From contig JAGXHI010000061.1 in the NCBI GenBank assembly GCA_024636295.1, positions 124,001-188,000 of the forward strand: a DNA stretch of 64,000 bases, read 5' to 3'. Of the stretch, positions 10,781 through 19,239 are shown in pieces. The translations under genes were made by a program, and so were the position numbers. The notes beneath the pieces were generated by a model. That model saw only the letters and a list, made by a program, of their open reading frames with translations. It was not told the DNA's origin and ran no database searches. This DNA is from Desulfuromonadales bacterium (GTDB lineage Bacteria > Desulfobacterota > Desulfuromonadia > Desulfuromonadales > JAGXHI01). Positions within the stretch are counted from its first letter, which is position 1, and every line of letters begins with the position of its first letter.

Positions 10781-11296
10781 ATGTTTAAGGTTTTAAGGGT
10801 TATCTTTCTGGGGATTTCGATGCTTCTGCTCACATTGTCTGGTTTCGCGGAAGAGGTCTCGAAGGAGCAGATCAAGGGTCTGGATGAACAGGTGCAGGAG
10901 ATCAAGACCGATGTTCTCGGTATTGCGGCGGAACTGAGCCTTCTGGAAGAGAAGCTGCTTTATCCCTCTCATACTCAGGTGGCGGTTTTCCTCTCTCTGG
11001 CGGAGAAGGAAGATTTTCGGCTCGATTCAATCGAAATCCGGATGGACGATAAGCCGGTCGCCCATCACCTGTATTCCTTTAAAGAACTGGAGGCCCTTCG
11101 AAAGGGCGGCGTCCAGCGAATCCACACCGATAACATAAGAACCGGCGAACATGATCTACAGGTGATCCTCCTCGGCAAAACCAGGGGAGGCGCCGATTTC
11201 ACCAGGATGGAGAACTTTCTTATTCAAAAAGGAGTGGGCCCGCTGTTCGTTGAGATATCCCTGGCTCACCAGTCCATCAGTATGAAGAATTGGTAG
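10781..11296 (+). CDS. Small exported coiled-coil protein of the TPR/TolQR cluster
   Basis: The protein has about 171 residues: a signal peptide (MFKVLRVIFLGISMLLLTL, ending near GFAEE), a short predicted coiled coil (EQIKGLDEQVQEIKTD), and a globular beta-rich domain with no motif I recognise. ATG 10781 is preferred over GTG 10772 because an AGGTGA sits five bases before the ATG, while the GTG has no ribosome-binding site. It lies between the OmpA/barrel gene and the first TPR gene on the same strand, so it is probably a periplasmic part of the same machine. No enzymatic role is apparent. Confidence 0.7.
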   Translation: MFKVLRVIFLGISMLLLTLSGFAEEVSKEQIKGLDEQVQEIKTDVLGIAAELSLLEEKLLYPSHTQVAVFLSLAEKEDFRLDSIEIRMDDKPVAHHLYSFKELEALRKGGVQRIHTDNIRTGEHDLQVILLGKTRGGADFTRMENFLIQKGVGPLFVEISLAHQSISMKNW

Positions 11297-11331
11297 GCCA
11301 TGAATGATGGAATCGTAAAAAACGGGGCGTC

Positions 11332-13221
11332 ATGATCCGACTTCTTGTTGTTCTGACAGCTGTTCTTTTTGCCGCGCCTTCCATGGCGGCCAGCACCTCG
11401 ACTCCGGAGGATCTCAAGGACCTCTATTTCGGAGAAGCCCTGTATTGGGCCTTTCAGGGGAACTGGTTTGAATCGATCGCACGGCTCGACTCGGAACTGG
11501 GGCAGCACTACGGGCTCGATGATCCAAAACTCGATTCTTTATTCAACCATATCAACCTCGCCGAGTTTGCCGTGGGAGATTTCGAACTGGCTTATCGGAT
11601 GCATCATAGGGCCGGGCGCGCCTTCAAAGCGGTCATCGAGGGAGAAGTCGATGAGCAGGTGCGGAACGAGGCCATTTTTCGCCTGGCTCGAATCTACTTC
11701 CAGAAAGACCAGCCTGAAAATGCCCTGCACGCAGTGGAAAGTATCAGCGGAGCTGTTCCGCCGGAAATTCGAGACGATCTGGCGTTCCTCCGCGCCCAGA
11801 TTTTTATGGCGAACGGCCATTTCTCCAGGGCCGCGCACATTCTGAAAGAGCTCCAGGGCGCAAAGAGCCTGGAAGGCTTTACAACCTACAATCTGGGTAT
11901 TGCGCTGATCAAGGGCGGTAATGAGCAGGAAGGTCGCCGGCAACTCGACCGTACGGGACAACTCAACAGCGATTCTCGGTCCACCCTGGCGATCAGGGAC
12001 AAATCGAACCTGGTCCTCGGCTACAAACTGCTGGAGGAAAATAACCCCGAGGGCGCCAGGGAGGTGCTTGACCGGGTGCGTTTGAGCGGTCCTTTCTCCA
12101 ATCGGGCGCTGCTGGGCTCCGGTTGGGCCGATGCTTCCCGCGACCGCTTCGAAAGGGCGCTCGCGCCCTGGAGCATCCTGATCGAAAGAGAGATCACGGA
12201 TCCAGCGGTGCAGGAGGCACTGCTCGCCGTTCCCTATGCCTATGGAAAGCTGAACGTCTACGGCCGCGCGGCCCTGATGTACGCCCGCGCACTGGAGGCC
12301 TTCGGAGAGGAGGTCGACAAGCTCGGAGCCTCGGTCATCAGCATCCGCGAAGGTAAATTCCTCCGGGCCCTGGTGCGGGAGGAATTGAAGCAGGATGCCA
12401 ACTGGGTCGTCAAGCTCCGGAATCTCCCCGAGACCCCCGAGACCTTTTACCTGCTCGATCTGATGGCTTCCCACGATTTTCAGGAGTCCCTGAAGAACTA
12501 TCTCGACCTGGAGGAATTGCGCAGGAAATTGATGACATGGGACGGGGATCTGGACGCCTTTGAGGAGATCATTGAACAAAGACGCAGATATTACCAGCCC
12601 CTGCTTCCTGAAATCGATCGAGCCTTCAGGCAGCTCGACTCGCGGATGCGGCTGCGCATCGAACAGCGTGACCGTATCCGGAAACGACTTCAGGCCATGC
12701 TGACAGCGCCGCGGCCCGATTTTCTGGCAACTGCCGAAGAGCGAATTCTCAAGAAAGAAATTGAACAATTGGAGCAGGCCCTGGGTGTCGACGGCGATGC
12801 TGCATCCCCCGAAATCAAGGCACGGATCAGACGCCTGCAGGGAGTACTGGACTGGAACATTTATACCGAATACGACCAGCGCCTGACGGACGCGCATCGA
12901 AATCTTGGCGCCTTGAATGATCTCGTGGATATGCTGAAAAATCAATATATCGCCTTCGTTCGTACCCGCCAGGCCGCCACGCAAAGCTACGAAGGGTATG
13001 ACCAGGTGATCCGCCGTCAGCGGATCCGGATACAGGCGGCCCGTAAAAAGGTCGGAGAACTGATGGCGCGTCAGGGGCGCATGCTTGAAATCATGGCCGT
13101 CAACGAACTCACCAGGCGGCGCGAGCGGCTCGAGGAATTCCAGATCAAGGCGCGTTTCGCCCTGGCGGAAAGCTATGACCGAGCCACCAAGGCCCAGGCC
13201 CGGGGGGGGGCCGAGCAATGA
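11332..13221 (+). CDS. Periplasmic TPR protein with C-terminal coiled coil
   Basis: The protein has 629 residues with a cleavable signal peptide (MIRLLVVLTAVLFAAPSMA). Residues about 25-330 carry TPR-like helical repeats, for example a module around residues 117-140 (IFRLARIYFQKDQPENALHA). The C-terminal part, about 400-620, is highly charged and helical, probably coiled coil (QRDRIRKRL, RRRERLEEFQ). No catalytic motif is visible. Its stop overlaps the start of the next TPR gene as ATGA, so the two are translationally coupled. TPR proteins commonly act as periplasmic scaffolds in TolQR-driven machines, and that is the role proposed here (inference). Confidence 0.8.
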   Translation: MIRLLVVLTAVLFAAPSMAASTSTPEDLKDLYFGEALYWAFQGNWFESIARLDSELGQHYGLDDPKLDSLFNHINLAEFAVGDFELAYRMHHRAGRAFKAVIEGEVDEQVRNEAIFRLARIYFQKDQPENALHAVESISGAVPPEIRDDLAFLRAQIFMANGHFSRAAHILKELQGAKSLEGFTTYNLGIALIKGGNEQEGRRQLDRTGQLNSDSRSTLAIRDKSNLVLGYKLLEENNPEGAREVLDRVRLSGPFSNRALLGSGWADASRDRFERALAPWSILIEREITDPAVQEALLAVPYAYGKLNVYGRAALMYARALEAFGEEVDKLGASVISIREGKFLRALVREELKQDANWVVKLRNLPETPETFYLLDLMASHDFQESLKNYLDLEELRRKLMTWDGDLDAFEEIIEQRRRYYQPLLPEIDRAFRQLDSRMRLRIEQRDRIRKRLQAMLTAPRPDFLATAEERILKKEIEQLEQALGVDGDAASPEIKARIRRLQGVLDWNIYTEYDQRLTDAHRNLGALNDLVDMLKNQYIAFVRTRQAATQSYEGYDQVIRRQRIRIQAARKKVGELMARQGRMLEIMAVNELTRRRERLEEFQIKARFALAESYDRATKAQARGGAEQ

Positions 13222-16200
13222 ATTTGAGCCGATTCCTCCTGTTCGTGATGCCGATGATTCTTGTCGCCTGCAAATCGGGCGATATGGAAACGATTGGCCG
13301 GCTGCATTCCATGAAAATCGAGATCAAGGAAGAGAGGCTCGAGGGCGGGATAGAAAAAGCGATGGAGAGTTACGAGCGGTTTTTGAAAGAAACGCCTGAG
13401 TCCTCCTCCTTGAAGCCCGAGGCCATTCGTCGCCTGGCGGATCTGAAAATTGAAAAGGAATACGGTCTGCTCACGGAGGGTGAGAAAGCTGCAGGAAGAA
13501 TCTCCGCAGGAAAGCAGCCTGCCCCGGAGAAAGGTGCGGATCCCGAAGGCGCTCCGGTCCATACGGCCGGTGCGCTTCTGGAGCAGTCAAGGGCCACCTC
13601 CCACTCTGGGCGGGAGGCCGGAGGAGGCGGTGAAATCTCCGCCAATCCGCTACCGGCTCCTCCCTCCGATTCAGACGAACCCCTGAGGGATTTTGAAAAG
13701 CGGGCGACCCGGACATGGGAACCAGCGGCGGGAATGGAAGAATCGTTTGAAGGGGTCGATGATCTGGAGAGGGCAGGGACGCTTGAGGCCATTGAACTTT
13801 ATCGGAAGCTGATGGAAGAGTACCCTCTGTACGAGCGCAACGACCAGGTGCTGTACCAGATGTCCCGTGCGTACGAGGAGCTGGGGCGGATCGATGAAGC
13901 CATGGAAATAACGGCCCGCCTGGTGCGTGATTTCCCGAATTCCCGTTATCTGGATGAGGTGCAGTTCCGGCGAGCAGAATTTTTCTTTTCGCACAAACGA
14001 TACCTGGATGCAGAGGAGGCCTATTCCGCCATTGTAAATCTCGGCGTCGGATCGTCCTACTATGAACTTGCCTTGTACAAGCTGGGCTGGACCTTCTACA
14101 AACAGGAACTCTACGAGGAAGCCCTCCACAGGTTCATCGCGCTTCTGGATTACAAGGTATCGTTGGGATATGACCTGTCGCAGACCGAGGACGAAATTGA
14201 ACGCAAGCGTCTCATGGATACTTTCCGGGTCATAAGCCTGGGATTTTCCTGGCTGGGTGGCGCGGATTCCGTGGTCGATTATTTCTCGCGTTACGGCAAG
14301 CGAGTCTATGAGGACGGCATCTACAGGAACCTCGGTGAATTCTATTTCGACAAACGCCGGTACAGCGATGCCGCCGCAACTTTCAGCGCTTTCGTAAGCC
14401 GGAATCCTTTCCACAGGGAATCGCCGCACTTTCACATGAGGATTGTCGAAATCCACATGGCGGGCGCCTTCCCCAGTCTCGTCATCGACGCGAAAAAGAC
14501 CTTTGCAAGAACCTACAGTCTCCAGTCCGAATACTGGCGGCATTTCGAACCCGGCAGCCGTCCGGAAGTCCTGGATTACCTGAAGATCAATCTGACGGAT
14601 CTGGCGAACCACTATCATTCCCTTTATCAGAATCCGAAAAAGGAAAAGGGCGGGGAAAGGGCGGGAAATTACCGGGAGGCGTTGCACTGGTATCGGGAGT
14701 TTCTGGTCTCCTTTCCGATGGAGGTCGAGTCGCCCTCCGTCCATCATCGCCTGGCGGATCTGCTCCTGGAGAACCGCTCCTTTGCCGAAGCCGCCGTGGA
14801 ATACGAGAAAACGGCTTATGACTACCCGCGCCATGAGAAATCTTCCACGGCCGGATACGCGGCGGTGTATGCACTGCGGGAGCATCTCCGCGAAGCCGCG
14901 GCGGACGACAGGGAGGGGATTAATCGGGAGGTGGTGCGCATTTCCCTGAAATTTGCCGACTCTTTCCCGGAGCACGAAAAGGCGGCGATCGTCCTCGGGG
15001 CAGCCGCGGACGATCTCTATGCAATGGAGGAATATGAGCAGGCGCTTGTCGCCGCCGGCAGGCTCATCGAAACTTTTTCGGGCGCCGAAGCGGATGTTCT
15101 CAGGGCGGCCTGGCTCGTCGTTGCGCATTCGTCTTACGAGCTGCTTCGATACGCGGAAGCCGAAACCGCTTATATGCAGGTGCTGGGTCTTCTGCAATCC
15201 GATGATGATGAGCGACATGTCCTGATCGACAATCTTGCCGCCTCGATTTACAAGCAGGGCGAAATGGCCAACCTCTTTGATGACCACCGCTCCGCTGCGG
15301 ACCATTTCCTTCGGGTGGGCCAATTGGCGCCGACCTCCGGTATCCGTCCGACGGCCGAATACGATGCGGCCGCGGCCCTGATCCTGCTGGAAAACTGGGA
15401 GGAGGCGGCCGCGGTTCTGACGGACTTCCGCAACACCTTCCCGGGACACGAATTGCAGCCGGAGGTCACCAAAAAGATTGCCTACGTCTACAAGGAGAAT
15501 GGCCGGCTTTCCCTGGCGGCCGAAGAATATGAGCGCATTGAAGAAGAATCCACGGATGACGAGGTGCGGCGGGAAGCTCTTCTGGTTGCAGCCGAACTGC
15601 ATGAAAAGGTGGAGAACCGCGTCCGCGCGCTCTCGGCCTACAGGCGGTACGTGGAGAATTTTCCGCAGCCTGTGGAGCTCAATCTCGAGACACGCGGCAA
15701 AATCGCCGAAATCCTCAAAGAACGAAATGATCGCGAAAACTATCTGAAGGAACTGAGGGAGATCGTCGCCATTGAGGCATCTTCCGGACCGGCGCGCACA
15801 GAGCGCACCCGTCACCTTGCCGCGAAAGCCGCACTGGTCCTGGGGGAGTGGAGCTATGACCGCTTCCTGGAGATACGACTGGTACAGCCTTTCGAGGACA
15901 ACCTGAGAAAGAAACGGGATCTGATGAAGGCGGCGACGCAGGCGTTCAGCGGCATTCTGGAATATGAGTTCGGGGAATTCACTGCTGCTGCGACCTTTTA
16001 CCTCGCCGAGATCTATGCCCATTTCAGTGAGGCGTTGATGGAATCCGAACGCCCCCGGGGCCTGAGTGATCTGGAGCTGGAAGAGTACGAACTGGCCATC
16101 GAGGAGCAGGCATATCCCTTCGAGGAAAAAGCCATCGATGTCCATGTGAAAAATGTCGAATTGATCTCCGTGGGTATCTACAACGAGTGGGTGGACAGGA

Positions 16201-16547
16201 GTCTGCAGAAACTGGCCGTGTTTCTGCCCGCTCGTTATGCCAAGCCGGAGGCGCCCAGCGGCCTTCTTCGTTCCCCGGATATCTTCACGTTCGAAATTCC
16301 GGGATCCGGACCGATCCCTTCCGCGGCAGGGAAGCAGGTCGTGGCTGAAGAACCAGTTGAATCAGTTGAATCAGTTGAAAAATCTGTGATGGCCGGGAAA
16401 CAGGTGGAGGTCGAGGGAGAGGTTGAGGTTGAAAAAGCGGTGGAAGTGAAACCTGAGGCTGATCGCCTGATGTCTGCTCAGACTCCTGCGCCGTACGGGT
16501 CGAGTCCAGCGAATCCAGCGAATCCAACGGACATGGCCGACCGATGA
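13218..16547 (+). CDS. Large TPR lipoprotein
   Basis: The protein has 1109 residues. The N-terminus MNLSRFLLFVMPMILVAC ends in a lipobox (LVAC, Cys18), so it should be lipidated and membrane-anchored in the periplasm. After a low-complexity linker (about 90-170), TPR/YbgF-like repeats run from about 190 to 1000, with typical modules such as ALYKLGWTFYKQELYEEAL. The last 65 residues are a low-complexity Val/Glu/Pro tail encoded by short direct DNA repeats (16350-16540). The start overlaps the previous TPR gene by four bases. It resembles in kind the large TPR proteins of Myxococcus gliding motors, but orthology is not shown. Confidence 0.82.
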   Translation: MNLSRFLLFVMPMILVACKSGDMETIGRLHSMKIEIKEERLEGGIEKAMESYERFLKETPESSSLKPEAIRRLADLKIEKEYGLLTEGEKAAGRISAGKQPAPEKGADPEGAPVHTAGALLEQSRATSHSGREAGGGGEISANPLPAPPSDSDEPLRDFEKRATRTWEPAAGMEESFEGVDDLERAGTLEAIELYRKLMEEYPLYERNDQVLYQMSRAYEELGRIDEAMEITARLVRDFPNSRYLDEVQFRRAEFFFSHKRYLDAEEAYSAIVNLGVGSSYYELALYKLGWTFYKQELYEEALHRFIALLDYKVSLGYDLSQTEDEIERKRLMDTFRVISLGFSWLGGADSVVDYFSRYGKRVYEDGIYRNLGEFYFDKRRYSDAAATFSAFVSRNPFHRESPHFHMRIVEIHMAGAFPSLVIDAKKTFARTYSLQSEYWRHFEPGSRPEVLDYLKINLTDLANHYHSLYQNPKKEKGGERAGNYREALHWYREFLVSFPMEVESPSVHHRLADLLLENRSFAEAAVEYEKTAYDYPRHEKSSTAGYAAVYALREHLREAAADDREGINREVVRISLKFADSFPEHEKAAIVLGAAADDLYAMEEYEQALVAAGRLIETFSGAEADVLRAAWLVVAHSSYELLRYAEAETAYMQVLGLLQSDDDERHVLIDNLAASIYKQGEMANLFDDHRSAADHFLRVGQLAPTSGIRPTAEYDAAAALILLENWEEAAAVLTDFRNTFPGHELQPEVTKKIAYVYKENGRLSLAAEEYERIEEESTDDEVRREALLVAAELHEKVENRVRALSAYRRYVENFPQPVELNLETRGKIAEILKERNDRENYLKELREIVAIEASSGPARTERTRHLAAKAALVLGEWSYDRFLEIRLVQPFEDNLRKKRDLMKAATQAFSGILEYEFGEFTAAATFYLAEIYAHFSEALMESERPRGLSDLELEEYELAIEEQAYPFEEKAIDVHVKNVELISVGIYNEWVDRSLQKLAVFLPARYAKPEAPSGLLRSPDIFTFEIPGSGPIPSAAGKQVVAEEPVESVESVEKSVMAGKQVEVEGEVEVEKAVEVKPEADRLMSAQTPAPYGSSPANPANPTDMADR

Positions 16548-16557
16548 GAGGCATGGA

Positions 16558-17262
16558 ATGAATACTCAAGCATGGCCAGGCGCTCGAACGGATTTCATCC
16601 TGCTGGCGCTCCTGTTTTCATTTCTCGCAGGGTGTTCGGCGGGCCAGAAAGTAAAGACGGAGATCATGGAGCCGGAACCCCCTGCGGTGGCGGAGCCTTC
16701 ACCCCAGCCGGAGGGGCCTTCGGTGGTGCGGTTCGAAGACGGGCGGGAAGGCTTCATCATCTCGGAAGTGCCGAAGATGGAGGAGGAATTACGCAGGGAT
16801 TTCGAAAGAGCGCTCGCCGTTCTGGAAGACGGAGACTATGAGGAGGCGATCGAAATCCTGGAAAAGATCGTCGATCACTCCCCGGGTGTCACGGCGCCTT
16901 ACATCAATCTTGCGATCGCCTGCAGGCGGCTCGATCGGTTCGAGAAGGCCGAGGAATCTCTGAAAACCGCTCTGGACATCTTCCCCGACCACCCGGTGGC
17001 GAGCAATGAATATGGTCTGCTGCTTCGCAGGGACGGACGCTTTGCGGAGGCCCGAACCGTTTACGAAAAGTCCCTGGCGTCATTTCCCGAATACCTCCCG
17101 ATGCACAAAAATCTGGGCATTCTCTGCGACCTGTATCTCAACGACCCTGCATGTGCCCGGGAGCATTACGAACTCTACAGCAAAGCGATGCCGGAGGATG
17201 AAAGGGTGAAGATCTGGATTGCCGAACTGCGCATGCGGCTCGGACTCCCGCAAGAAGATTGA
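16558..17262 (+). CDS. TPR lipoprotein
   Basis: The protein has 234 residues. Its N-terminus contains a hydrophobic stretch ending in the lipobox LAGC (around residue 23), so it is predicted to be a lipoprotein. A short Pro/Glu linker follows, then about four TPR units (EDGDYEEAIEILEKIVDHSP, PYINLAIACRRLDRFEKAEE, NEYGLLLRRDGRFAEARTVY and one more). A GAGAGG sequence precedes the ATG. It lies 10 bp after the large TPR lipoprotein gene and just before the TolQR-like block. It is probably an assembly or docking factor in that complex. Confidence 0.8.
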   Translation: MNTQAWPGARTDFILLALLFSFLAGCSAGQKVKTEIMEPEPPAVAEPSPQPEGPSVVRFEDGREGFIISEVPKMEEELRRDFERALAVLEDGDYEEAIEILEKIVDHSPGVTAPYINLAIACRRLDRFEKAEESLKTALDIFPDHPVASNEYGLLLRRDGRFAEARTVYEKSLASFPEYLPMHKNLGILCDLYLNDPACAREHYELYSKAMPEDERVKIWIAELRMRLGLPQED

Positions 17263-17270
17263 ATACATAC

Positions 17271-17298
17271 TGCAGGGGCGCTGCTTGCCGCCCCTGCA
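17271..17298 (+). promoter_or_regulatory. 10-bp hairpin just upstream of a ribosome-binding site
   Basis: TGCAGGGGCG (17271-17280) and CGCCCCTGCA (17289-17298) form a perfect 10-bp stem with an 8-base loop. The AAGGAGG ribosome-binding site of the next gene starts at the foot of the stem. There is no T-run after it, so it is not a standard terminator. It may set mRNA stability or translation of the downstream TolQR segment relative to the TPR genes (inference). Confidence 0.5.
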
Positions 17299-17308
17299 AG
17301 GAGGGTGA

Positions 17309-17590
17309 ATGAATCGGAAAATAACAATCTGTCTGTGCCTGCTCCTGATGCCGACGGTCATGGCCCTGGCGCAGGACAGAGAATCCGAACCCAAGGAGCT
17401 ATCGGGGATGTCGATTGTCGGTAACGATGAAGCACCCAAATCACTTTATATCGTTCCCTGGAAGAGCTCCGAAATCGGAGTGGAGAGCAGTTTGAGCCGG
17501 ATGTTGAACGAGAGCGATGTACCGGTGGACCGTGATGTTTTCATGCGGCAGCTGGATTTTTATGAAATCAGCACTGCCGCCAAACAATAA
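17309..17590 (+). CDS. Small exported protein preceding the TolQ homologue
   Basis: The protein has 93 residues with a clear signal peptide (MNRKITICLCLLLMPTVMALA) and a mature part of about 70 residues. The mature part contains the segment IVPWKSSEIGVESSLSRMLN, which has no motif I can assign. A strong ribosome-binding site (AAGGAGG) precedes the ATG, and the TolQ/ExbB gene starts 18 bp after its stop. Its position suggests a periplasmic accessory subunit of the motor. Confidence 0.72.
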   Translation: MNRKITICLCLLLMPTVMALAQDRESEPKELSGMSIVGNDEAPKSLYIVPWKSSEIGVESSLSRMLNESDVPVDRDVFMRQLDFYEISTAAKQ

Positions 17591-17608
17591 ACCTGGGAGG
17601 ATAAACAG

Positions 17609-18265
17609 ATGGGATTCTATTCGATTGTGGCTTTTTTTCAAAAGGGCGGCCTGTTCATGTACCCTATTCTGATCGTGTTTGCCGTCGGCATGTCCATCGC
17701 TGTGGAGCGCTGGATTCTGTTGAGCCGCATCAGGAGCCGGAACAAAAAGATGTGGGGCCTGCTCCAGCCGGTGTTGAACCAGGGGGAGTTCGACCAGGCG
17801 CGGAAGCTGGTCAGCGAGGATGATTCCACCATCTCTCAAATGCTGGAATTGGGGCTGGCGCGTCAGGGGGCGGTGAAACGTCGGGAGGACATCGAAATCG
17901 CCATGGAAGAGGGGATGATGGAGATCATTCCGCAGCTGGAAAAACGGACTCAGTATGTGAGCCTCCTCTCGAACATCGCCACCCTGCTCGGACTGCTCGG
18001 CACCATTATGGGTCTCATCGAGGCGTTCACCGCAGTTGCCAATGCAAATCCGGCGGAAAAGGCCGACCTGCTGTCCGCCAGCATCTCGGTCGCGATGAAT
18101 ACTACCGCATTCGGCCTGATGGCCGCGATTCCTCTTCTGCTCATCCATGCCAAACTGACTTCCACCACAGGTCAGATCGTGGACGGCCTTGAAATGGCAT
18201 CGGTAAAGGCTCTGAACAGTATCTCCAATAACGCCAGGCGACAATATCAGGTGAGCGGAACATGA
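17609..18265 (+). CDS. TolQ/ExbB/MotA-family proton channel subunit
   Basis: The protein has 218 residues, the usual length for the family. Three membrane segments are visible: about 13-35 (FMYPILIVFAVGMSIAVERW), about 112-138 (LLSNIATLLGLLGTIMGLI) and about 152-178 (NTTAFGLMAAIPLLLIHA). The small-residue-rich second and third helices and the TTAFGL polar site are typical of the TolQ/ExbB channel. It is an inner-membrane protein that forms a pentamer around a TolR/ExbD dimer and uses the proton motive force. Its stop overlaps the start of the first TolR-like gene by four bases. Confidence 0.93.
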   Translation: MGFYSIVAFFQKGGLFMYPILIVFAVGMSIAVERWILLSRIRSRNKKMWGLLQPVLNQGEFDQARKLVSEDDSTISQMLELGLARQGAVKRREDIEIAMEEGMMEIIPQLEKRTQYVSLLSNIATLLGLLGTIMGLIEAFTAVANANPAEKADLLSASISVAMNTTAFGLMAAIPLLLIHAKLTSTTGQIVDGLEMASVKALNSISNNARRQYQVSGT

Positions 18266-18747
18266 CCCGACGAAGATTCAGGAAACGGATGAAGGAAACA
18301 TCAGACCTCAATATAACTACTTTCCTGAACCTGATGGTGGTGCTCGTACCATTTCTGCTTATCAGCGCCGTTTTCTCGCGGGTGACGATTATGGAATTGA
18401 GCGTGCCGACGAGTTCAGGCGGGGCCGTTACGGAGCCGAATTTCAATATCGAAGTGATCGTCCGCGAATCAACGCTGGAACTGGCAAACGGGTCGACCGT
18501 TACAGCTGTTATCCCCAAAAAGGATGGTCGGTACGATTTGAAAAAGCTTTCCGAAATGCTCATCAGTCTGAAGGCCGACTACCCGGAAAAGGAAGATTCA
18601 ACCGTTCTGATGGAGCCGAATATCGAATACGACTATCTCATCCAGGTCATGGATACCTTGCGAGTTGCTGAAATTGTTGGGGAGGGGGATAAAGAGGTTC
18701 GGAAAATGGGGCTCTTTCCCAGTATTTCCATTGGAGATGCACCATGA
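18262..18747 (+). CDS. TolR/ExbD-family protein lacking the conserved Asp
   Basis: The protein has 161 residues: a basic cytoplasmic tail, one membrane helix (about 18-40), and a periplasmic domain. The helix NITTFLNLMVVLVPFLL aligns without gaps to NLTSLMDVFTILVFFLL of the next gene, and Asn23 falls on the Asp that in ExbD/TolR carries protons. The mature domain keeps the usual fold (PTSSGGAVTEPNFNIEVIV). It overlaps both neighbours by four bases, so the three genes should be made in fixed ratio. It is probably a structural partner of the second TolR rather than a proton carrier. Confidence 0.88.
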   Translation: MTRRRFRKRMKETSDLNITTFLNLMVVLVPFLLISAVFSRVTIMELSVPTSSGGAVTEPNFNIEVIVRESTLELANGSTVTAVIPKKDGRYDLKKLSEMLISLKADYPEKEDSTVLMEPNIEYDYLIQVMDTLRVAEIVGEGDKEVRKMGLFPSISIGDAP

Positions 18748-19238
18748 GGAATAGCAGACGCATAAAACGGATGGAGCGCAACAGAAAAAAGGTGACGGGC
18801 TTGAACCTGACTTCTCTGATGGATGTTTTCACTATCCTGGTGTTTTTTCTGCTTGTCAACTCATCATCCAGTGAAGTTCTGGAATCCCCGAAGAGCATCA
18901 CACTGCCCGATTCCGTGGTCGAGGCCAAACCCAGGGAGACGGTTGTGGTCATGGTCGGACCGGAAGCTGTCCTGGTCCAGGGCGAAACCGTGATCGGCAC
19001 ACCGGAGCTGCTTGATTATCCGGATGAGACGATTGCCGCGATATCGGAGCGGCTGGCGGATCTTGAACGCAACATTATCGGGATAAACACCAGGACGGTC
19101 GTGGAAAGCAAGGAAATCACCATCCTTTCAGACAAGACAATTCCTTTCAGTGTGCTCAAAAAAATAATGTCAACCTGTGCGGGTGCCGGGTACGGGAGAA
19201 TTTCTCTCGCCGTCATCCAGAAACCTGCACAAACCTGA
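18744..19238 (+). CDS. TolR/ExbD-family protein with conserved Asp
   Basis: The protein has 164 residues with the canonical ExbD/TolR layout: an Arg/Lys-rich tail, one membrane helix (about 20-42), and a periplasmic domain ending near IQKPAQT. Asp27 in LNLTSLMDVFTILVF is the expected proton-relay residue. Together with the TolQ homologue and the Asn-variant TolR upstream, it makes a 1Q:2R motor set like AglRQS. The next gene starts at a GTG one base after its stop, so this is a tightly packed operon. Confidence 0.9.
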   Translation: MRNSRRIKRMERNRKKVTGLNLTSLMDVFTILVFFLLVNSSSSEVLESPKSITLPDSVVEAKPRETVVVMVGPEAVLVQGETVIGTPELLDYPDETIAAISERLADLERNIIGINTRTVVESKEITILSDKTIPFSVLKKIMSTCAGAGYGRISLAVIQKPAQT

Positions 19239-19239
19239 T

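Noticed and set aside
13671..16145. An 824-codon minus-strand frame opposite the large TPR lipoprotein
   Set aside because: The TPR frame is well supported with a lipobox and coupling. The antisense frame has no motif.
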